Positions 32,699-42,230 are shown, counted from the stretch's first letter. The stretch: DNA of 64,000 nucleotides from JBFWRK01 sp050248955 (GCA_050248955.1 JBFWRK010000001.1:496001-560000), one strand, 5' to 3'. The notes: generated by a model from the sequence alone, not told the origin. Numbers and translations are program-made.

Positions 32699-35687
32699 CG
32701 GCGAGCGCGTCCTGGGCGTAGTGGACCACGTCGTCGCCGGACAGGGCTGCGCCGCGGGCCTCGAGATCAGCCAGCCTGACGGGGCCGAGCGCGTCGGGGA
32801 GACGCTCGAGGATGGCTGCCAGCCGGCGAAGGTCGGACGCCTCGATGGGCATCGCGAGATCCGCCGAGGCGACGTGGAGGGCTCCCCGGAGCACTGCCGC
32901 CACTTCGTGCTCGCCGTGCAGTGCGAACGCGCCCGCGACGTGGCGGAGCGTGAGCCACTGGTTCGCCCAGTCGCCGGCGCGGTACCAGGTGTCGATGACG
33001 ACCCCGGCGAGCTCGAGCGCGCGGTCGAGGTCGCCGCGCCGCGCCGCGAGCGAGATGAGCTCGGTCCTCGCGAAGGCGACGATCCAGCGGTTGCCGACGG
33101 ACGTGCCGTGCTCCACGGCTTGTTCGAGCATGGACGCCGCACGGCCGGGATCGAGCGGTTCGAGCGTGATCGCCCGGGCGTAGAGCGCTGACGCCAACGC
33201 GGTGGGGTTGTGGATGCGGTGCGCGAGGCTCAGCGCCTCCTCGGCCAACGAACGACTCTCCTCGGATCGGCCGGCGCTGGCGAGCCCCACCGCGGTCATG
33301 TACAGGGCGTGGACGAGGCGGGCGTCGTCCCGGCTCGTGCGCGCCGCGCGAACCATTCGATGGCACGCCGCTGCGGCCTCGGCACTGCGGCCCCGGTAGT
33401 AGAAGACGTTGCCCATGGTGCGCCAGTGGAGGCCGCTCGGGGCGAGCCCGAGGCGCTGCTCCAGGGTGAGCGACTGCTCGGCCATCGCCATCGCCTGCTC
33501 GAGATCACCACGGACGAACCGTCCGTACGCGGCGATGGCGAGCACGACGGGGCCGAGCGGGTGCTCGTCGTCGCCGAGTGACTCGAGGCTCGCCTCTGCC
33601 CACGTGAACAGCTCGTAGCGCATGCGCCGGAACGCGAACTCGTGTGCTCCGGCGACGAGCCGGAGTGCGGCGTCGATGTCGCCGTGCACCGTCGCCCAGC
33701 GGTGGGCGACGCGCAGGTCATCGAAGGCGTCGTCGAGCAGATCGGCCCATCGCCCCTCGTCGGGGCCACCGAGCTCGGCTCCCGCCGACACGACCCGCTC
33801 GACGAAGTACTCGGCATGCCGTCGTTCGAGCTCTCGGTCGACGTCTTCTCGGGCGAGGCGCTGATGGCCGAACGCGCGCAAGGTCTCGAGGAGCGAGTAC
33901 CGGGTGGGAGAGGCGGCGGTGTCGGCGACGACCATCGACTTGTCGACGAGCGCGGGCACGACGGCCCGCGCGTCCGCAGGACTGACCGAGTCGTCGGTGC
34001 AGACGCGCTCGACATCGTCGAGCGTGAACGTTCCCGCGAACACCGCGAGACGACGGAACACGGTCTGCTCGGTCCGGTCGAGCAGGTCGTGCGACCACTC
34101 CACTGCAGCGAGCAGGGTCTGGTGCCGCGGCTCCGTGCGTCGCCCGGCGGTGAGCAGCGTGAAGCGCTCGTCGAGCCCGGCGGCGACATCGGCGACTGCC
34201 ATGGAGCGGACTCTGGCCGCAGCGAGCTCGATGGCGAGCGGGACACCGTCGAGGCGTCGGCAGATCTCGACGACTGCCGGTACGGCGGCCGGTGTGAGCC
34301 GGAAGCCCGGGTGCGCGGCGATCGCCCGATCGACGAACAGCCCGACAGCCGGTGAGCGCATCGACCAGATCGGGTCGGTCTCGCTCGCCTCCGGCACCGG
34401 GAGCGGGTGCACGACGCGGACCGTCTCGCCATCCACGGTCAGCGGCTCGCGGCTCGTCGCCAGGATCCGGACGCCGGGGCACCTGCGCAGCAGGGTCTCG
34501 GTCACCTCGCCGATCGGCGCGAGCAGGTGCTCGCAACTGTCGAACACGACGAGCAGATGACGCGCCTGGAGGACCTCGACGAGGCTCTCGAGCGCCGAAC
34601 GGTCCTGGCGGCGTTGCACGTCGAGCGCGGTCGTGATCGCGTCTGTTGCCAGCGCAGGATCTCGGATGGTGGCCAGATCGCAGACCCAGACCCCATCGGG
34701 GTAGTTGCCGGCACTCACCTCCGCGAGACGCATCGCCAGCCGGGTCTTCCCGACACCGCCCGATCCGATGAGCGTGAGCACGCGCGCGGACTCCAGCACC
34801 GCGGTCAGGTCGGCGAGCTCGCTCTCGCGCCCCACGAACGTCGTCAACGGCAGCGGTAGTGGCAGCGGCACCTTCATGTGCGGCAGCGGCGTCTCCACTG
34901 CCGTCGGCTGCATGGGAGGTGTGCCGGGCGCCTCGGCGGCGGACGAGTCGAGCGAAGCGTCGTGTCGCAGGATCTGCGCCTCCAGGAGGGCCAACGCGGG
35001 CGACGGCTCCAGGCCCAACTCGTTGCCGAGCTCGTCACGGAACCGGCGGTACGCGCGCAACGCCTCCGGGTGCCGGCCGCAGCGGTACAGCGCGAGCATG
35101 TGCTGAGCCCGGAACCGCTCCCGCAGTGGCCAATCGGCGATGCACCGCTCCAGCAAGTCGATCGCACCGACGTGATCCCCCAGCGCCGACCGGGCATCCA
35201 CCAAGACCTCGAAGGCTCGCTGGCGAACCTCGTCGAGGCGGGTTCGTTCCGCGGAGAGCGACAGGTCGTCGGTGAACTCGGCGAATGCCGGCCCGCGCCA
35301 CCATCCCAAGGCCTCGGTGACGAGATCAGCGGCTCGGACGGCGTCGGACGCGAGCGCAGCGCCGGCCTCGCTCACCCGCCGTTCGAACCGCACGGCGTCG
35401 AGGTCGTCGCTGTCGACGGCCAGGAGGTAGCCACCAGGCCGGGTCTGCAGACCGGCAGCGCTCCCGCCGAGATCGTGGCGCAAGCGGGACACGTAGCTCT
35501 GCACCGTGCCGATGCCCCGCGCGGGTGGGTCGTCGCCGAACAGGACCTCGACGAGGCGGTCGACGGAGACCACGTGGTTGCGATGCACGAGGAGGGTCGC
35601 GAGGAGCAGGCGGCGGCGGGAGCCGCGCACCGGCACGCCACGGCCATCTCGGACCACTTCCAGCGGCCCCAGCACTCGAAACTCCAT
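32685..35687 (-). CDS. BTAD/SARP-type transcriptional activator with NB-ARC ATPase and TPR-like repeats
   Basis: AfsR-like regulator of 1000 residues. Residues 1-95 form an OmpR-type winged helix (MEFRVLGPLEVV, RRRLLLATLLVHRN, VQSYVSRLRHDLGG). The BTAD domain spans about 100-245 (RYRRFRDELGNELGLEPSP), the NB-ARC/STAND ATPase about 290-600 (P-loop GSGGVGKTRLAMRLAE, LLVVFDSCEHLL), and TPR-like helices about 620-990. The ATG at 35687 has a GGGAG site upstream. SARP proteins bind heptamer repeats at 11-bp period, and such a site lies at 35736-35764 in front of the divergent tautomerase gene. Confidence 0.9.
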   Translation of the reverse strand: MEFRVLGPLEVVRDGRGVPVRGSRRRLLLATLLVHRNHVVSVDRLVEVLFGDDPPARGIGTVQSYVSRLRHDLGGSAAGLQTRPGGYLLAVDSDDLDAVRFERRVSEAGAALASDAVRAADLVTEALGWWRGPAFAEFTDDLSLSAERTRLDEVRQRAFEVLVDARSALGDHVGAIDLLERCIADWPLRERFRAQHMLALYRCGRHPEALRAYRRFRDELGNELGLEPSPALALLEAQILRHDASLDSSAAEAPGTPPMQPTAVETPLPHMKVPLPLPLPLTTFVGRESELADLTAVLESARVLTLIGSGGVGKTRLAMRLAEVSAGNYPDGVWVCDLATIRDPALATDAITTALDVQRRQDRSALESLVEVLQARHLLVVFDSCEHLLAPIGEVTETLLRRCPGVRILATSREPLTVDGETVRVVHPLPVPEASETDPIWSMRSPAVGLFVDRAIAAHPGFRLTPAAVPAVVEICRRLDGVPLAIELAAARVRSMAVADVAAGLDERFTLLTAGRRTEPRHQTLLAAVEWSHDLLDRTEQTVFRRLAVFAGTFTLDDVERVCTDDSVSPADARAVVPALVDKSMVVADTAASPTRYSLLETLRAFGHQRLAREDVDRELERRHAEYFVERVVSAGAELGGPDEGRWADLLDDAFDDLRVAHRWATVHGDIDAALRLVAGAHEFAFRRMRYELFTWAEASLESLGDDEHPLGPVVLAIAAYGRFVRGDLEQAMAMAEQSLTLEQRLGLAPSGLHWRTMGNVFYYRGRSAEAAAACHRMVRAARTSRDDARLVHALYMTAVGLASAGRSEESRSLAEEALSLAHRIHNPTALASALYARAITLEPLDPGRAASMLEQAVEHGTSVGNRWIVAFARTELISLAARRGDLDRALELAGVVIDTWYRAGDWANQWLTLRHVAGAFALHGEHEVAAVLRGALHVASADLAMPIEASDLRRLAAILERLPDALGPVRLADLEARGAALSGDDVVHYAQDALAVTRP

Positions 35688-35735
35688 GCACGCTCCCAGC
35701 GCTCGTCGCCACACGACAGTAGATCGAGGTCGCCA

Positions 35736-35779
35736 TGCAGCCGCCTTGCATCCGGGTTGCATCCAGGGCGGGTGACCCT
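35736..35779 (+). promoter_or_regulatory. SARP-type operator: three heptamers at 11-bp period
   Basis: TGCAGCC (35736-35742), TGCATCC (35747-35753) and TGCATCC (35758-35764) are separated by 4-bp spacers. GACCCT at 35774-35779, 9 nt after the last heptamer, is a candidate weak -10. This heptamer/4-bp spacing and distance to -10 is the established SARP activator layout. Confidence 0.65.
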
Positions 35780-35830
35780 GTGCCTCGTCGGCGAGACGCA
35801 CCAGTCCCGCCAGGACCCAAGGAGATCCCA

Positions 35831-36058
35831 ATGCCGCTCGTCAACGTCAAGCTCATCGAAGGTGTCTTCGACACCGCGCAGAAGGAAGAGATGATCACCA
35901 AGCTCACCGACACCATGGTCGCCATCGAAGGCGAGAACATGCGCGGCGTGACCTGGGTCGTGATCGAAGAGGTCAAGAGCGGCCAATGGGGCATCGGCGG
36001 CAGGCCGCTTGCCACCGCAGATGTGAAGGCCCTCGCTGCAGGAGCAACGCTCGGCTGA
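35831..36058 (+). CDS. 4-oxalocrotonate tautomerase-like protein
   Basis: Small tautomerase-superfamily protein of 75 residues. Pro2, the catalytic N-terminal proline after Met removal, starts the beta strand (PLVNVKLIEGVF), followed by the helix (AQKEEMITKLTDTMVAIEG) and a second strand (GVTWVVIEEVKSGQWGIGG). A good ribosome site AAGGAGA precedes the ATG. Divergent placement from the BTAD regulator and the heptamer repeats suggest direct activation by it. The physiological substrate is unknown. Confidence 0.85.
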   Translation: MPLVNVKLIEGVFDTAQKEEMITKLTDTMVAIEGENMRGVTWVVIEEVKSGQWGIGGRPLATADVKALAAGATLG

Positions 36059-36098
36059 TCGCCCGCGCGGTCCGGTGAAACGGCCGCGATCATCTCGT

Positions 36099-36134
36099 CG
36101 AGGATGGAGCCCGTTCCTGCGGACTCCATCCTCG
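36099..36134. terminator. 11-bp perfect hairpin after the tautomerase gene
   Basis: CGAGGATGGAG and CTCCATCCTCG pair exactly around a 14-nt loop, about 40 nt after the stop. Confidence 0.75.
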
Positions 36135-36265
36135 GGCGCGCCCGCACGCCGTTCGTCTCGAGCGTCGCTCGATGGGCGTCGGCGAGTCGTTCGGCGCTAG
36201 GAGGGCGGCGTCAGAAGGGCGGCTCCAGGAGCGCGGTGGCAGGAGGGCGGTGGCAGGATGCACGG

Positions 36266-36751
36266 ATGACGAGCGAACGCTTGGAAGTCCAACGAACCAT
36301 CGCGGCGGATGCGGCGTCGATCTTCCGGCTGCTCTGCGACCCGCAGGGTCACGTGGCGATCGACAGCTCCGGGATGCTGATGGACGCCACCGGCGAGCCC
36401 GTCACGGCCGCCGGCGACAGCTTCGTCGTGCACATGGACCGCGAAGCCCTGAACGACTACCCGATCGGGCTCTACGACGTCACGGTCACGATCACGACGT
36501 TCGTCCCCGACCGCGAGATCGCCTGGACGATCCTCGGTCAGATCCGCCCGCAGATCGGCCACGTCTACGGCTACCGGCTCGAGCCTGCGGACGACGGGAC
36601 GCTCGTGACGTCGTACTACGACTGGTCGTCGATCGACCCGGTGTGGAAGGAGGCCGGCATCTTCCCGGTCCTGTCCGAGGGAGCGCTGCGGGCGACCCTC
36701 GGGATCTTCGCCCGGACCGTGACACGAGGCGGCGCCGGCACGTCGGCCTGA
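36266..36751 (+). CDS. SRPBCC family protein
   Basis: Helix-grip protein of 161 residues, START/polyketide-cyclase-like. It has IAADAASIFRLLCDPQGHVAID at the N terminus (the ligand-pocket helix region), alternating strands, and a C-terminal helix after AGIFPVLSEGALRATLG. The ATG at 36266 follows imperfect GGAGGGCGG repeats at 36199-36250 that may double as ribosome sites. It stands alone between the tautomerase terminator and a convergent membrane-protein gene. Ligand unknown. Confidence 0.7.
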   Translation: MTSERLEVQRTIAADAASIFRLLCDPQGHVAIDSSGMLMDATGEPVTAAGDSFVVHMDREALNDYPIGLYDVTVTITTFVPDREIAWTILGQIRPQIGHVYGYRLEPADDGTLVTSYYDWSSIDPVWKEAGIFPVLSEGALRATLGIFARTVTRGGAGTSA

Positions 36752-36808
36752 CCGGCGCCGGCGACGGCATCGGCGACGGCATCGGCGGCTCGCTCGTCGG
36801 CGTGGCCG

Positions 36809-37720
36809 TCAGCCGCGGATCGCGAGCCAGATCGCGAGCGGGACGATGATCCAGGCCAACGAGAACAGGACGATGGCGTAGATCGCGAAGTTGTAGGACT
36901 GGTCCTTTGGCGGATCGCCGCAGGCGCCGATGGTTTCGTAGAGCGCCTTCAGCGGTTGATCGACGGCGAGACGGATGCGTCGTCGCGACACGGCGGCGGC
37001 GTACAGCGCAACCCATGCCAGCGCGGCGAGCACGACGAACAGCACGGCGGCGAAGATCGCGACGCCGAGCCGGGAGTCGAGCGCGCTGCGCACCGCGCTT
37101 TGGAGCGCGCCGAAGATCGCCGAGATGAACGCGCCGCCGAGGAGGAACGTGGGCAGGCCCAGCGCGTTGCCCTTGAACCCCTGCTCGACCTGGACGGCGT
37201 TGATGCGGGCCCGACGCAGCATGCGGTGCTCCGGCGTGCCCCAGACCGAGTTCGCCTCGCGCCGCTCGTACAGCTTGCGGATCCGCTCGATGATCGTGTT
37301 CTGGTGGCTCTTCACGATCCAGCGGTTGACCTGCTGCACAGGCCACTGCGCGAGCGGCGCGATCGGCCCGAGCCCCTTCGGCATCTTCGCCGGCCGCGCC
37401 CCGTTGCGGTCGAGCACCTCGATGCCGCGCATCGCGAGCCGGTGTGCCTCCTCGAAGCGGTCCGGGCGCCACAGCGGACGCGGCTTCGACAGCTCGTTGA
37501 CGAGGTCCTGCTCGGGCTTGCCGTGGCCGCCGAGCTCCTCGAGCAGCCGGCTCTTCTCCTCCACCGTGTCGGCCCGGAGCACCCGCAGCGCGTCGATCCG
37601 GTCGAGGAGCAGGTGCTCGTCGTGTTCGAGCCCGGACGAGCTCGATGCGCTCGCCGTGCCTGATGCGCTCGGTGCGCTCGGTGCGCTCGGGGTGTTCGCC
37701 GTGCTCGCGTCGGACGTCAT
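36809..37720 (-). CDS. Membrane protein of unknown function with low-complexity N terminus
   Basis: A 303-residue protein. Residues 1-30 are almost only Ser, Ala, Pro and Thr (9-bp DNA repeats GTGCGCTCG on the plus strand). A helical acidic region follows (about 32-125). Three hydrophobic segments are seen: GLPTFLLGGAFISAIFGAL, FAAVLFVVLAALAWVALYAA and NFAIYAIVLFSLAWIIVPL. Two Cys-free helices and an Arg-rich loop lie between. No family is recognised. TACCGT (37735-37730) lies 9 nt before the ATG. Confidence 0.6.
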   Translation of the reverse strand: MTSDASTANTPSAPSAPSASGTASASSSSGLEHDEHLLLDRIDALRVLRADTVEEKSRLLEELGGHGKPEQDLVNELSKPRPLWRPDRFEEAHRLAMRGIEVLDRNGARPAKMPKGLGPIAPLAQWPVQQVNRWIVKSHQNTIIERIRKLYERREANSVWGTPEHRMLRRARINAVQVEQGFKGNALGLPTFLLGGAFISAIFGALQSAVRSALDSRLGVAIFAAVLFVVLAALAWVALYAAAVSRRRIRLAVDQPLKALYETIGACGDPPKDQSYNFAIYAIVLFSLAWIIVPLAIWLAIRG

Positions 37721-37786
37721 CGACCGCACACGGTAGTGAACCCATACCTGCTCGCTCGCGAGAGCCGGTCGCGGGAGAATCGCGCC

Positions 37787-39817
37787 ATGTCGACCACGAT
37801 CTCGGAACATCGCACGGCGTGCCCGCTCGACTGCCCGGACACCTGCTCGCTCGCGGTCACGGTGACGAACGGGCGGATCTCGAAGATCGACGCCGCGCCG
37901 GCCGGCGAGGGCAACCCGCTCACCCAGGGCTTCATCTGCCAGAAGGTGAAGCACCACGCCCGGCGTGTCTACTCGCCCGAACGGATCATGACACCGCTCG
38001 TGCGGACCGGCCCGAAGGGCGCAGCCGAGTTCCGCGCTGCGTCGTGGGACGACGCGCTCGACCTCGTCGCCGGACGGATGCGCACCGCGATCGCGGAGCA
38101 CGGTGTCGACTCCGTCATCCCGTACCTGTACAGCTCGTCTGCCGGCATGCTCGGTTCGAGCGCGCTCGGCCCGTACGTCGTCGACCGCCTCGGGCTGCCA
38201 GAGGTCGAGCACACGATCTGCGCCGGCACGGCGGACGCGGCGTGGAGCCAGGTGTTCGGCGACATGCTCTCCGCCGATCCGCTGGACGTGCCGCACTCGC
38301 AGCTCGTCGTCGTCTGGGGCTCGAACCCGACCGTCTCGAACACCCACCTGCCGCCACTCGTCAACGAGGCGAGGAAGCGAGGCGCCGCTCTGGTCGTCAT
38401 CGACCCGCGCCGTACCGGCATGGCGGCGCGCGCCGATCTCCACCTCGCGGTGCGTCCCGGCACCGATGTGGTGCTCGCGTACGCCGTTGCGAACCTCTTG
38501 CGCGAGCGGGGCCAGATCGACACCGGGTTCTGTGCCGCGCACGTGGACGGCGTGGACGAGTTCGTCGCCGCGGCGAAGGAGTGGAGCGTGATCAACGCGG
38601 CGGCCGAATGCGGGCTCAGCGACGGTGACATCGAGCAGTTCGCCGATCTCGTCGCTGCTCGCCGACCGGCGATGCTCCGCATGGGATGGGGCATCGAGCG
38701 GAACCGCAACGGTGGCTCGTCGTTCGTCGCCGCGCTCTCGCTGTGGGTCGTCGCCGGGCACTTCGGCGAGCGCGGGAGCGGTGTGATCGCGTCGACGTCG
38801 GGAGCGGTGCCGGTGTCGATGCGGTCGTTGTGGTCGGCGTGCGCCGAGCGCCCGGCGCAGCGGATCCTCAACATGAACGACGTTGGGCGGCTGCTCGCCG
38901 ACGGTCTCGACGGCTGGCCGGCGCCGCAGGTGCTGCTCGTGCAGGGGGCGAATCCGGCGGTGAGCGCGGTCGATCAGGAGCGCATGCTGCGGGGACTTGC
39001 CCGCGAGGACGTGTTCACGGTCGTGCACGAGCAGGTGATGACCGACACGGCCCGCTACGCCGACGTGGTGCTGCCCGCGACCACGCACTTCGAAGCACCC
39101 GACATGGCGATCTCGTACGGCTCCTACGTGATGCAACCGATGCCGGCGGTGATCGATCGCATCGGTGAGAGCCGCACGAACGACGAGGTCGCCGCGGCGA
39201 TCGGCGCTCGGCTCGGTCTCGACGCGGGCGAGCTCCGCCACGACGCCGCCGGCCTCCTCGACCGCGTCGTCACCGACGGCCGAGCCGACGACCACCGCCG
39301 GCTCCGGCTCGAGGGCGCCACACGGCAGTTCGTCGACACGTTCCCGAGCTTCGAGGGGCAACGGGCGCGCCTCCACTCGCCCGAGAGCGAGTTGCCGTTG
39401 CCGCGCTACGAGCGGCGGGAATCGCCGTACCCGCTCACGCTGCTGTCGCCGGCGACGAACCGGATGATCAACTCGATGTTCGGCGAGTTCGATTCTCCTG
39501 ACGTCGTCGTGTCGCTCCATCCCGACGATGCCGAGGCGCGTGGGCTCGCCGACGGCGAGCTCGTCCGGGTGGTCAACGAGCTCGGTGAGATCCTTCTGCC
39601 GCTGCGCATCGACGACACGATGCGCAGCGGCGTGTGCCAGATCCCGAAGGGGGTGTGGCTGCGCGACTTCACCGGTGGCCGGAGCGCGAACGTGTTCGTG
39701 CCCGGAGCATCGTCCGACCTGGCTGCCGGTGCGTGCTTCAATGACGCGCGGGTCGAGGTCACACAGGGAGGGGTGACCCCGTCCTCTCACCCACGAGAAG
39801 GAGACCAACGCCCATGA
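37787..39817 (+). CDS. Molybdopterin-dependent oxidoreductase (4Fe-4S, DMSO reductase superfamily)
   Basis: Catalytic subunit-type protein of 676 residues. The N terminus has a 4Fe-4S motif C-X3-C-X3-C (ACPLDCPDTCSL) with a fourth Cys in GFICQK. Domains for the bis-MGD cofactor follow (VVVWGSNPTVSNTHLPPL, VLLVQGANPAVSA, VVLPATTHFEAPD), and the C-terminal cap includes PLTLLSPATNRMINSMFGEF. No Tat signal or electron-transfer subunit is adjacent, so it is probably cytoplasmic. GAGAAT 6 nt before the ATG is a plausible -10. Its stop overlaps the mscL start. Substrate unknown. Confidence 0.87.
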   Translation: MSTTISEHRTACPLDCPDTCSLAVTVTNGRISKIDAAPAGEGNPLTQGFICQKVKHHARRVYSPERIMTPLVRTGPKGAAEFRAASWDDALDLVAGRMRTAIAEHGVDSVIPYLYSSSAGMLGSSALGPYVVDRLGLPEVEHTICAGTADAAWSQVFGDMLSADPLDVPHSQLVVVWGSNPTVSNTHLPPLVNEARKRGAALVVIDPRRTGMAARADLHLAVRPGTDVVLAYAVANLLRERGQIDTGFCAAHVDGVDEFVAAAKEWSVINAAAECGLSDGDIEQFADLVAARRPAMLRMGWGIERNRNGGSSFVAALSLWVVAGHFGERGSGVIASTSGAVPVSMRSLWSACAERPAQRILNMNDVGRLLADGLDGWPAPQVLLVQGANPAVSAVDQERMLRGLAREDVFTVVHEQVMTDTARYADVVLPATTHFEAPDMAISYGSYVMQPMPAVIDRIGESRTNDEVAAAIGARLGLDAGELRHDAAGLLDRVVTDGRADDHRRLRLEGATRQFVDTFPSFEGQRARLHSPESELPLPRYERRESPYPLTLLSPATNRMINSMFGEFDSPDVVVSLHPDDAEARGLADGELVRVVNELGEILLPLRIDDTMRSGVCQIPKGVWLRDFTGGRSANVFVPGASSDLAAGACFNDARVEVTQGGVTPSSHPREGDQRP

Positions 39818-40179
39818 AGAAGTTCTTCGCCGAGTTCCGGGACTTCATCGCCACCGGCAACCTCATCGAGATCGCAGTCGCTCTGATCCTCGCCCTGAAG
39901 GTGAAGGACGTGATCGACGCGTTCATGACCGGTGTGATCAACCCGATCATCGGCGCGATCATCGGCAAGCAGGACCTCACTCAGCTCGGCTTCGACCTCG
40001 GTGATGCTCGGATCAGCATCGGCCTGGTGCTGCAGGCGCTCCTCAACCTCGTGCTCGTTGGGCTCGTCCTGTTCTTCATCGTCAAGGCCTACAACAAGAT
40101 GCGCAAGCCTGCCGGGGTCGCGGGCCCGACGGAGATCGAACTGCTCACGGACATCCGCGACTCGCTGCGCAGCCGCTGA
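39814..40179 (+). CDS. mscL: MscL, large-conductance mechanosensitive channel
   Basis: Pentameric inner-membrane emergency valve opened by membrane tension during hypo-osmotic shock. The 121-residue protein has the family order: N-terminal helix KKFFAEFRDFIATGN, TM1 (LIEIAVALILALKVKDVIDAF), periplasmic loop, TM2 (VLQALLNLVLVGLVLFFIV) and a cytoplasmic helix (EIELLTDIRDSLRSR). A strong AGAAGGAGA site lies inside the end of the oxidoreductase gene, and the ATG overlaps its stop (ATGA). A perfect hairpin terminator follows. Confidence 0.93.
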   Translation: MKKFFAEFRDFIATGNLIEIAVALILALKVKDVIDAFMTGVINPIIGAIIGKQDLTQLGFDLGDARISIGLVLQALLNLVLVGLVLFFIVKAYNKMRKPAGVAGPTEIELLTDIRDSLRSR

Positions 40180-40189
40180 CGAGCGGGCA

Positions 40190-40220
40190 GGGGACGGCCG
40201 GGCGCGTGACGGCCGTCCCC
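40190..40220. terminator. 10-bp perfect hairpin after mscL
   Basis: GGGGACGGCC and GGCCGTCCCC pair exactly around an 11-nt loop, 11 nt after the mscL stop. Confidence 0.85.
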
Positions 40221-40249
40221 ACCGCCGGCTGCAAGTACGTTGCGTCGTG

Positions 40250-42190
40250 ATGGGTGCCTACGACGACATCTACACGCGCAGCATCGAGGATCCGGAAGGC
40301 TTCTGGGGCGAGGCCGCAGAGCTGATCGACTGGTTCGAGCCGCCCACTGCGGTGCTCACCACGATCGACGAGCACCACCACCGCTGGTTCGAGGGCGGGG
40401 TGATGAACACGTGCTACAACGCGCTCGATCGCCACGTGCTCGGCGGGCGGGGTGAACAGGCGGCGGTGATCTACGACTCACCCGTGACGGGCCGTACGCA
40501 GACGATCACGTACGCGCAGCTGCTCGAGGACGTCAGCCGGTTCGCCGGCGCGCTCGCCGCTCGCGGCGTGGGGCGCGGCGACACCGTGATCGTCTACCTC
40601 CCGATGGTGCCCGAGGCCGTCGTCGCGATGCTCGCCTGTGCGCGCCTCGGCGCCGTCCACTCGGTCGTCTTCGGTGGGTTCGCGCCGAACGAGCTCGCGA
40701 TCCGGATCGACGACGCACGGCCCAAGGTGATCGTGTCGACGAACGCCGGCATCGAGGTGCAGCGCGTCATCGAGTACAAGCCGCTGCTCGACGAAGCGAT
40801 CCGCCTCGCCAGCCATCAGCCCGACACCGTCATGATGTTCCACCGGGACGTGGCGACGATCGGCGGCACGGTGCTGCCGGTGGCGTCGATGATCGACGGG
40901 CGCGACGTCGACGCCCGTGCTGCGATGGCAGCTGCGGAGCCTGTGGGATGTACGCCCGTCGACGCGTGGGACCCGCTCTACGTCCTCTACACCTCGGGCA
41001 CGACCGGCAAGCCGAAGGGCGTCGTGCGCGACAACGGTGGGCACGCGGTGGCGCTCGCCTGGAGCATGCCGAACATCTACGACACGCGCCCGGGTCAGGT
41101 CTTCTGGGCGGCGAGCGATGTCGGTTGGGTCGTCGGCCACAGCTACATCGTCTACGCGCCGCTCTTCACTGGTTGCACGACGGTGCTGTACGAGGGCAAG
41201 CCGGTGGGAACGCCCGATCCGGGTGCGTTCTGGCGCGTCGTCAGCGAGCACCGTGTGCGCACGCTGTTCACGGCCCCGACGGCGTTCCGCGCGATCAAGA
41301 AGGAGGACCCGTCCGGCGCGTTGATCGGGCAGTACGACCTCTCCGACTTCGTCTACCTGTTCCTCGCCGGCGAACGCCTCGACCCTGACACGTACCACTG
41401 GGCGAGCGAGCACCTCGACCGACCCGTGATCGACCACTGGTGGCAGACGGAGACCGGGTGGCCGATCGCGGCGAACTGCGTCGGCATCGAGCAGTTGCCG
41501 GTGAAGCCGGGATCACCGACCCGGCCGGCGCCCGGCTACCGCGTGCGCATCCTCGATGCTGGGTCCGGTGATCAGGTCCCCGCGAACACCGAAGGGTCGG
41601 TGGCGATCGAGCTGCCGCTGCCCCCTGGCTGCCTCCCGACCCTGTGGAACGACGACGCGCGGTTCGTGTCCTCGTACCTCTCGACGTTCCCCGGCCACTA
41701 CACGACCGGTGACGGCGGCTACCTCGACGACGACGGCTACCTGTTCGTGATGGGCCGCATCGACGACGTCATCAACGTCGCCGGACACCGCCTCTCGACC
41801 GGTGCGATGGAAGAGGTGCTGGCCACGCACCCGGACGTGGCGGAGTGCGCGGTGATCGGCGTCGCCGACGAGCTGAAGGGTCAGCTGCCTGTCGGCTTCG
41901 TCGTGCTGAAGGCCGGCGTCGATCGGACGCAGGACGATCTGCAACCCGAGCTGGTCGCGCTGGTCAGACAGCGGATCGGCGCCGTGGCGGCCCTCCGGAC
42001 GGTGCTCGTCGTGCAGCGGCTGCCGAAGACCCGGAGCGGCAAGGTGCTGCGGGCGACCATGCGATCGATCGCCGACGGCCGTGAGTTCCAGGTGCCGTCG
42101 ACGATCGACGACCCGGCGATCCTCGACGAGATCGGTCACGCCCTCGAGAGCGCAAGGACGCCCGGTACCGGGTCCATTCCCCCGGGGTGA
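40250..42190 (+). CDS. prpE: Propionyl-CoA synthetase-like acyl-CoA synthetase
   Basis: AMP-forming acyl-CoA synthetase of 646 residues, closest to PrpE/ACSS3. It has the ACAS N-terminal domain (DDIYTRSIEDPEGFWGEAAE), the phosphate loop YTSGTTGKPKGVVRDNGGH, the adenine motif WWQTETGWPI, GRIDDVINVAGHRLSTGAMEE, and the C-terminal catalytic Lys in TRSGKVLRAT. It would make propionyl-CoA from propionate, ATP and CoA. TACGTT (40236-40241) is 8 nt before the ATG; GTG at 40247 is an alternative. Short-chain preference is inferred from overall similarity. Confidence 0.87.
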   Translation: MGAYDDIYTRSIEDPEGFWGEAAELIDWFEPPTAVLTTIDEHHHRWFEGGVMNTCYNALDRHVLGGRGEQAAVIYDSPVTGRTQTITYAQLLEDVSRFAGALAARGVGRGDTVIVYLPMVPEAVVAMLACARLGAVHSVVFGGFAPNELAIRIDDARPKVIVSTNAGIEVQRVIEYKPLLDEAIRLASHQPDTVMMFHRDVATIGGTVLPVASMIDGRDVDARAAMAAAEPVGCTPVDAWDPLYVLYTSGTTGKPKGVVRDNGGHAVALAWSMPNIYDTRPGQVFWAASDVGWVVGHSYIVYAPLFTGCTTVLYEGKPVGTPDPGAFWRVVSEHRVRTLFTAPTAFRAIKKEDPSGALIGQYDLSDFVYLFLAGERLDPDTYHWASEHLDRPVIDHWWQTETGWPIAANCVGIEQLPVKPGSPTRPAPGYRVRILDAGSGDQVPANTEGSVAIELPLPPGCLPTLWNDDARFVSSYLSTFPGHYTTGDGGYLDDDGYLFVMGRIDDVINVAGHRLSTGAMEEVLATHPDVAECAVIGVADELKGQLPVGFVVLKAGVDRTQDDLQPELVALVRQRIGAVAALRTVLVVQRLPKTRSGKVLRATMRSIADGREFQVPSTIDDPAILDEIGHALESARTPGTGSIPPG

Positions 42191-42230
42191 CTTGCGTTTG
42201 CGGTGATGCGGCGATGGACTGGTCCCTCCC

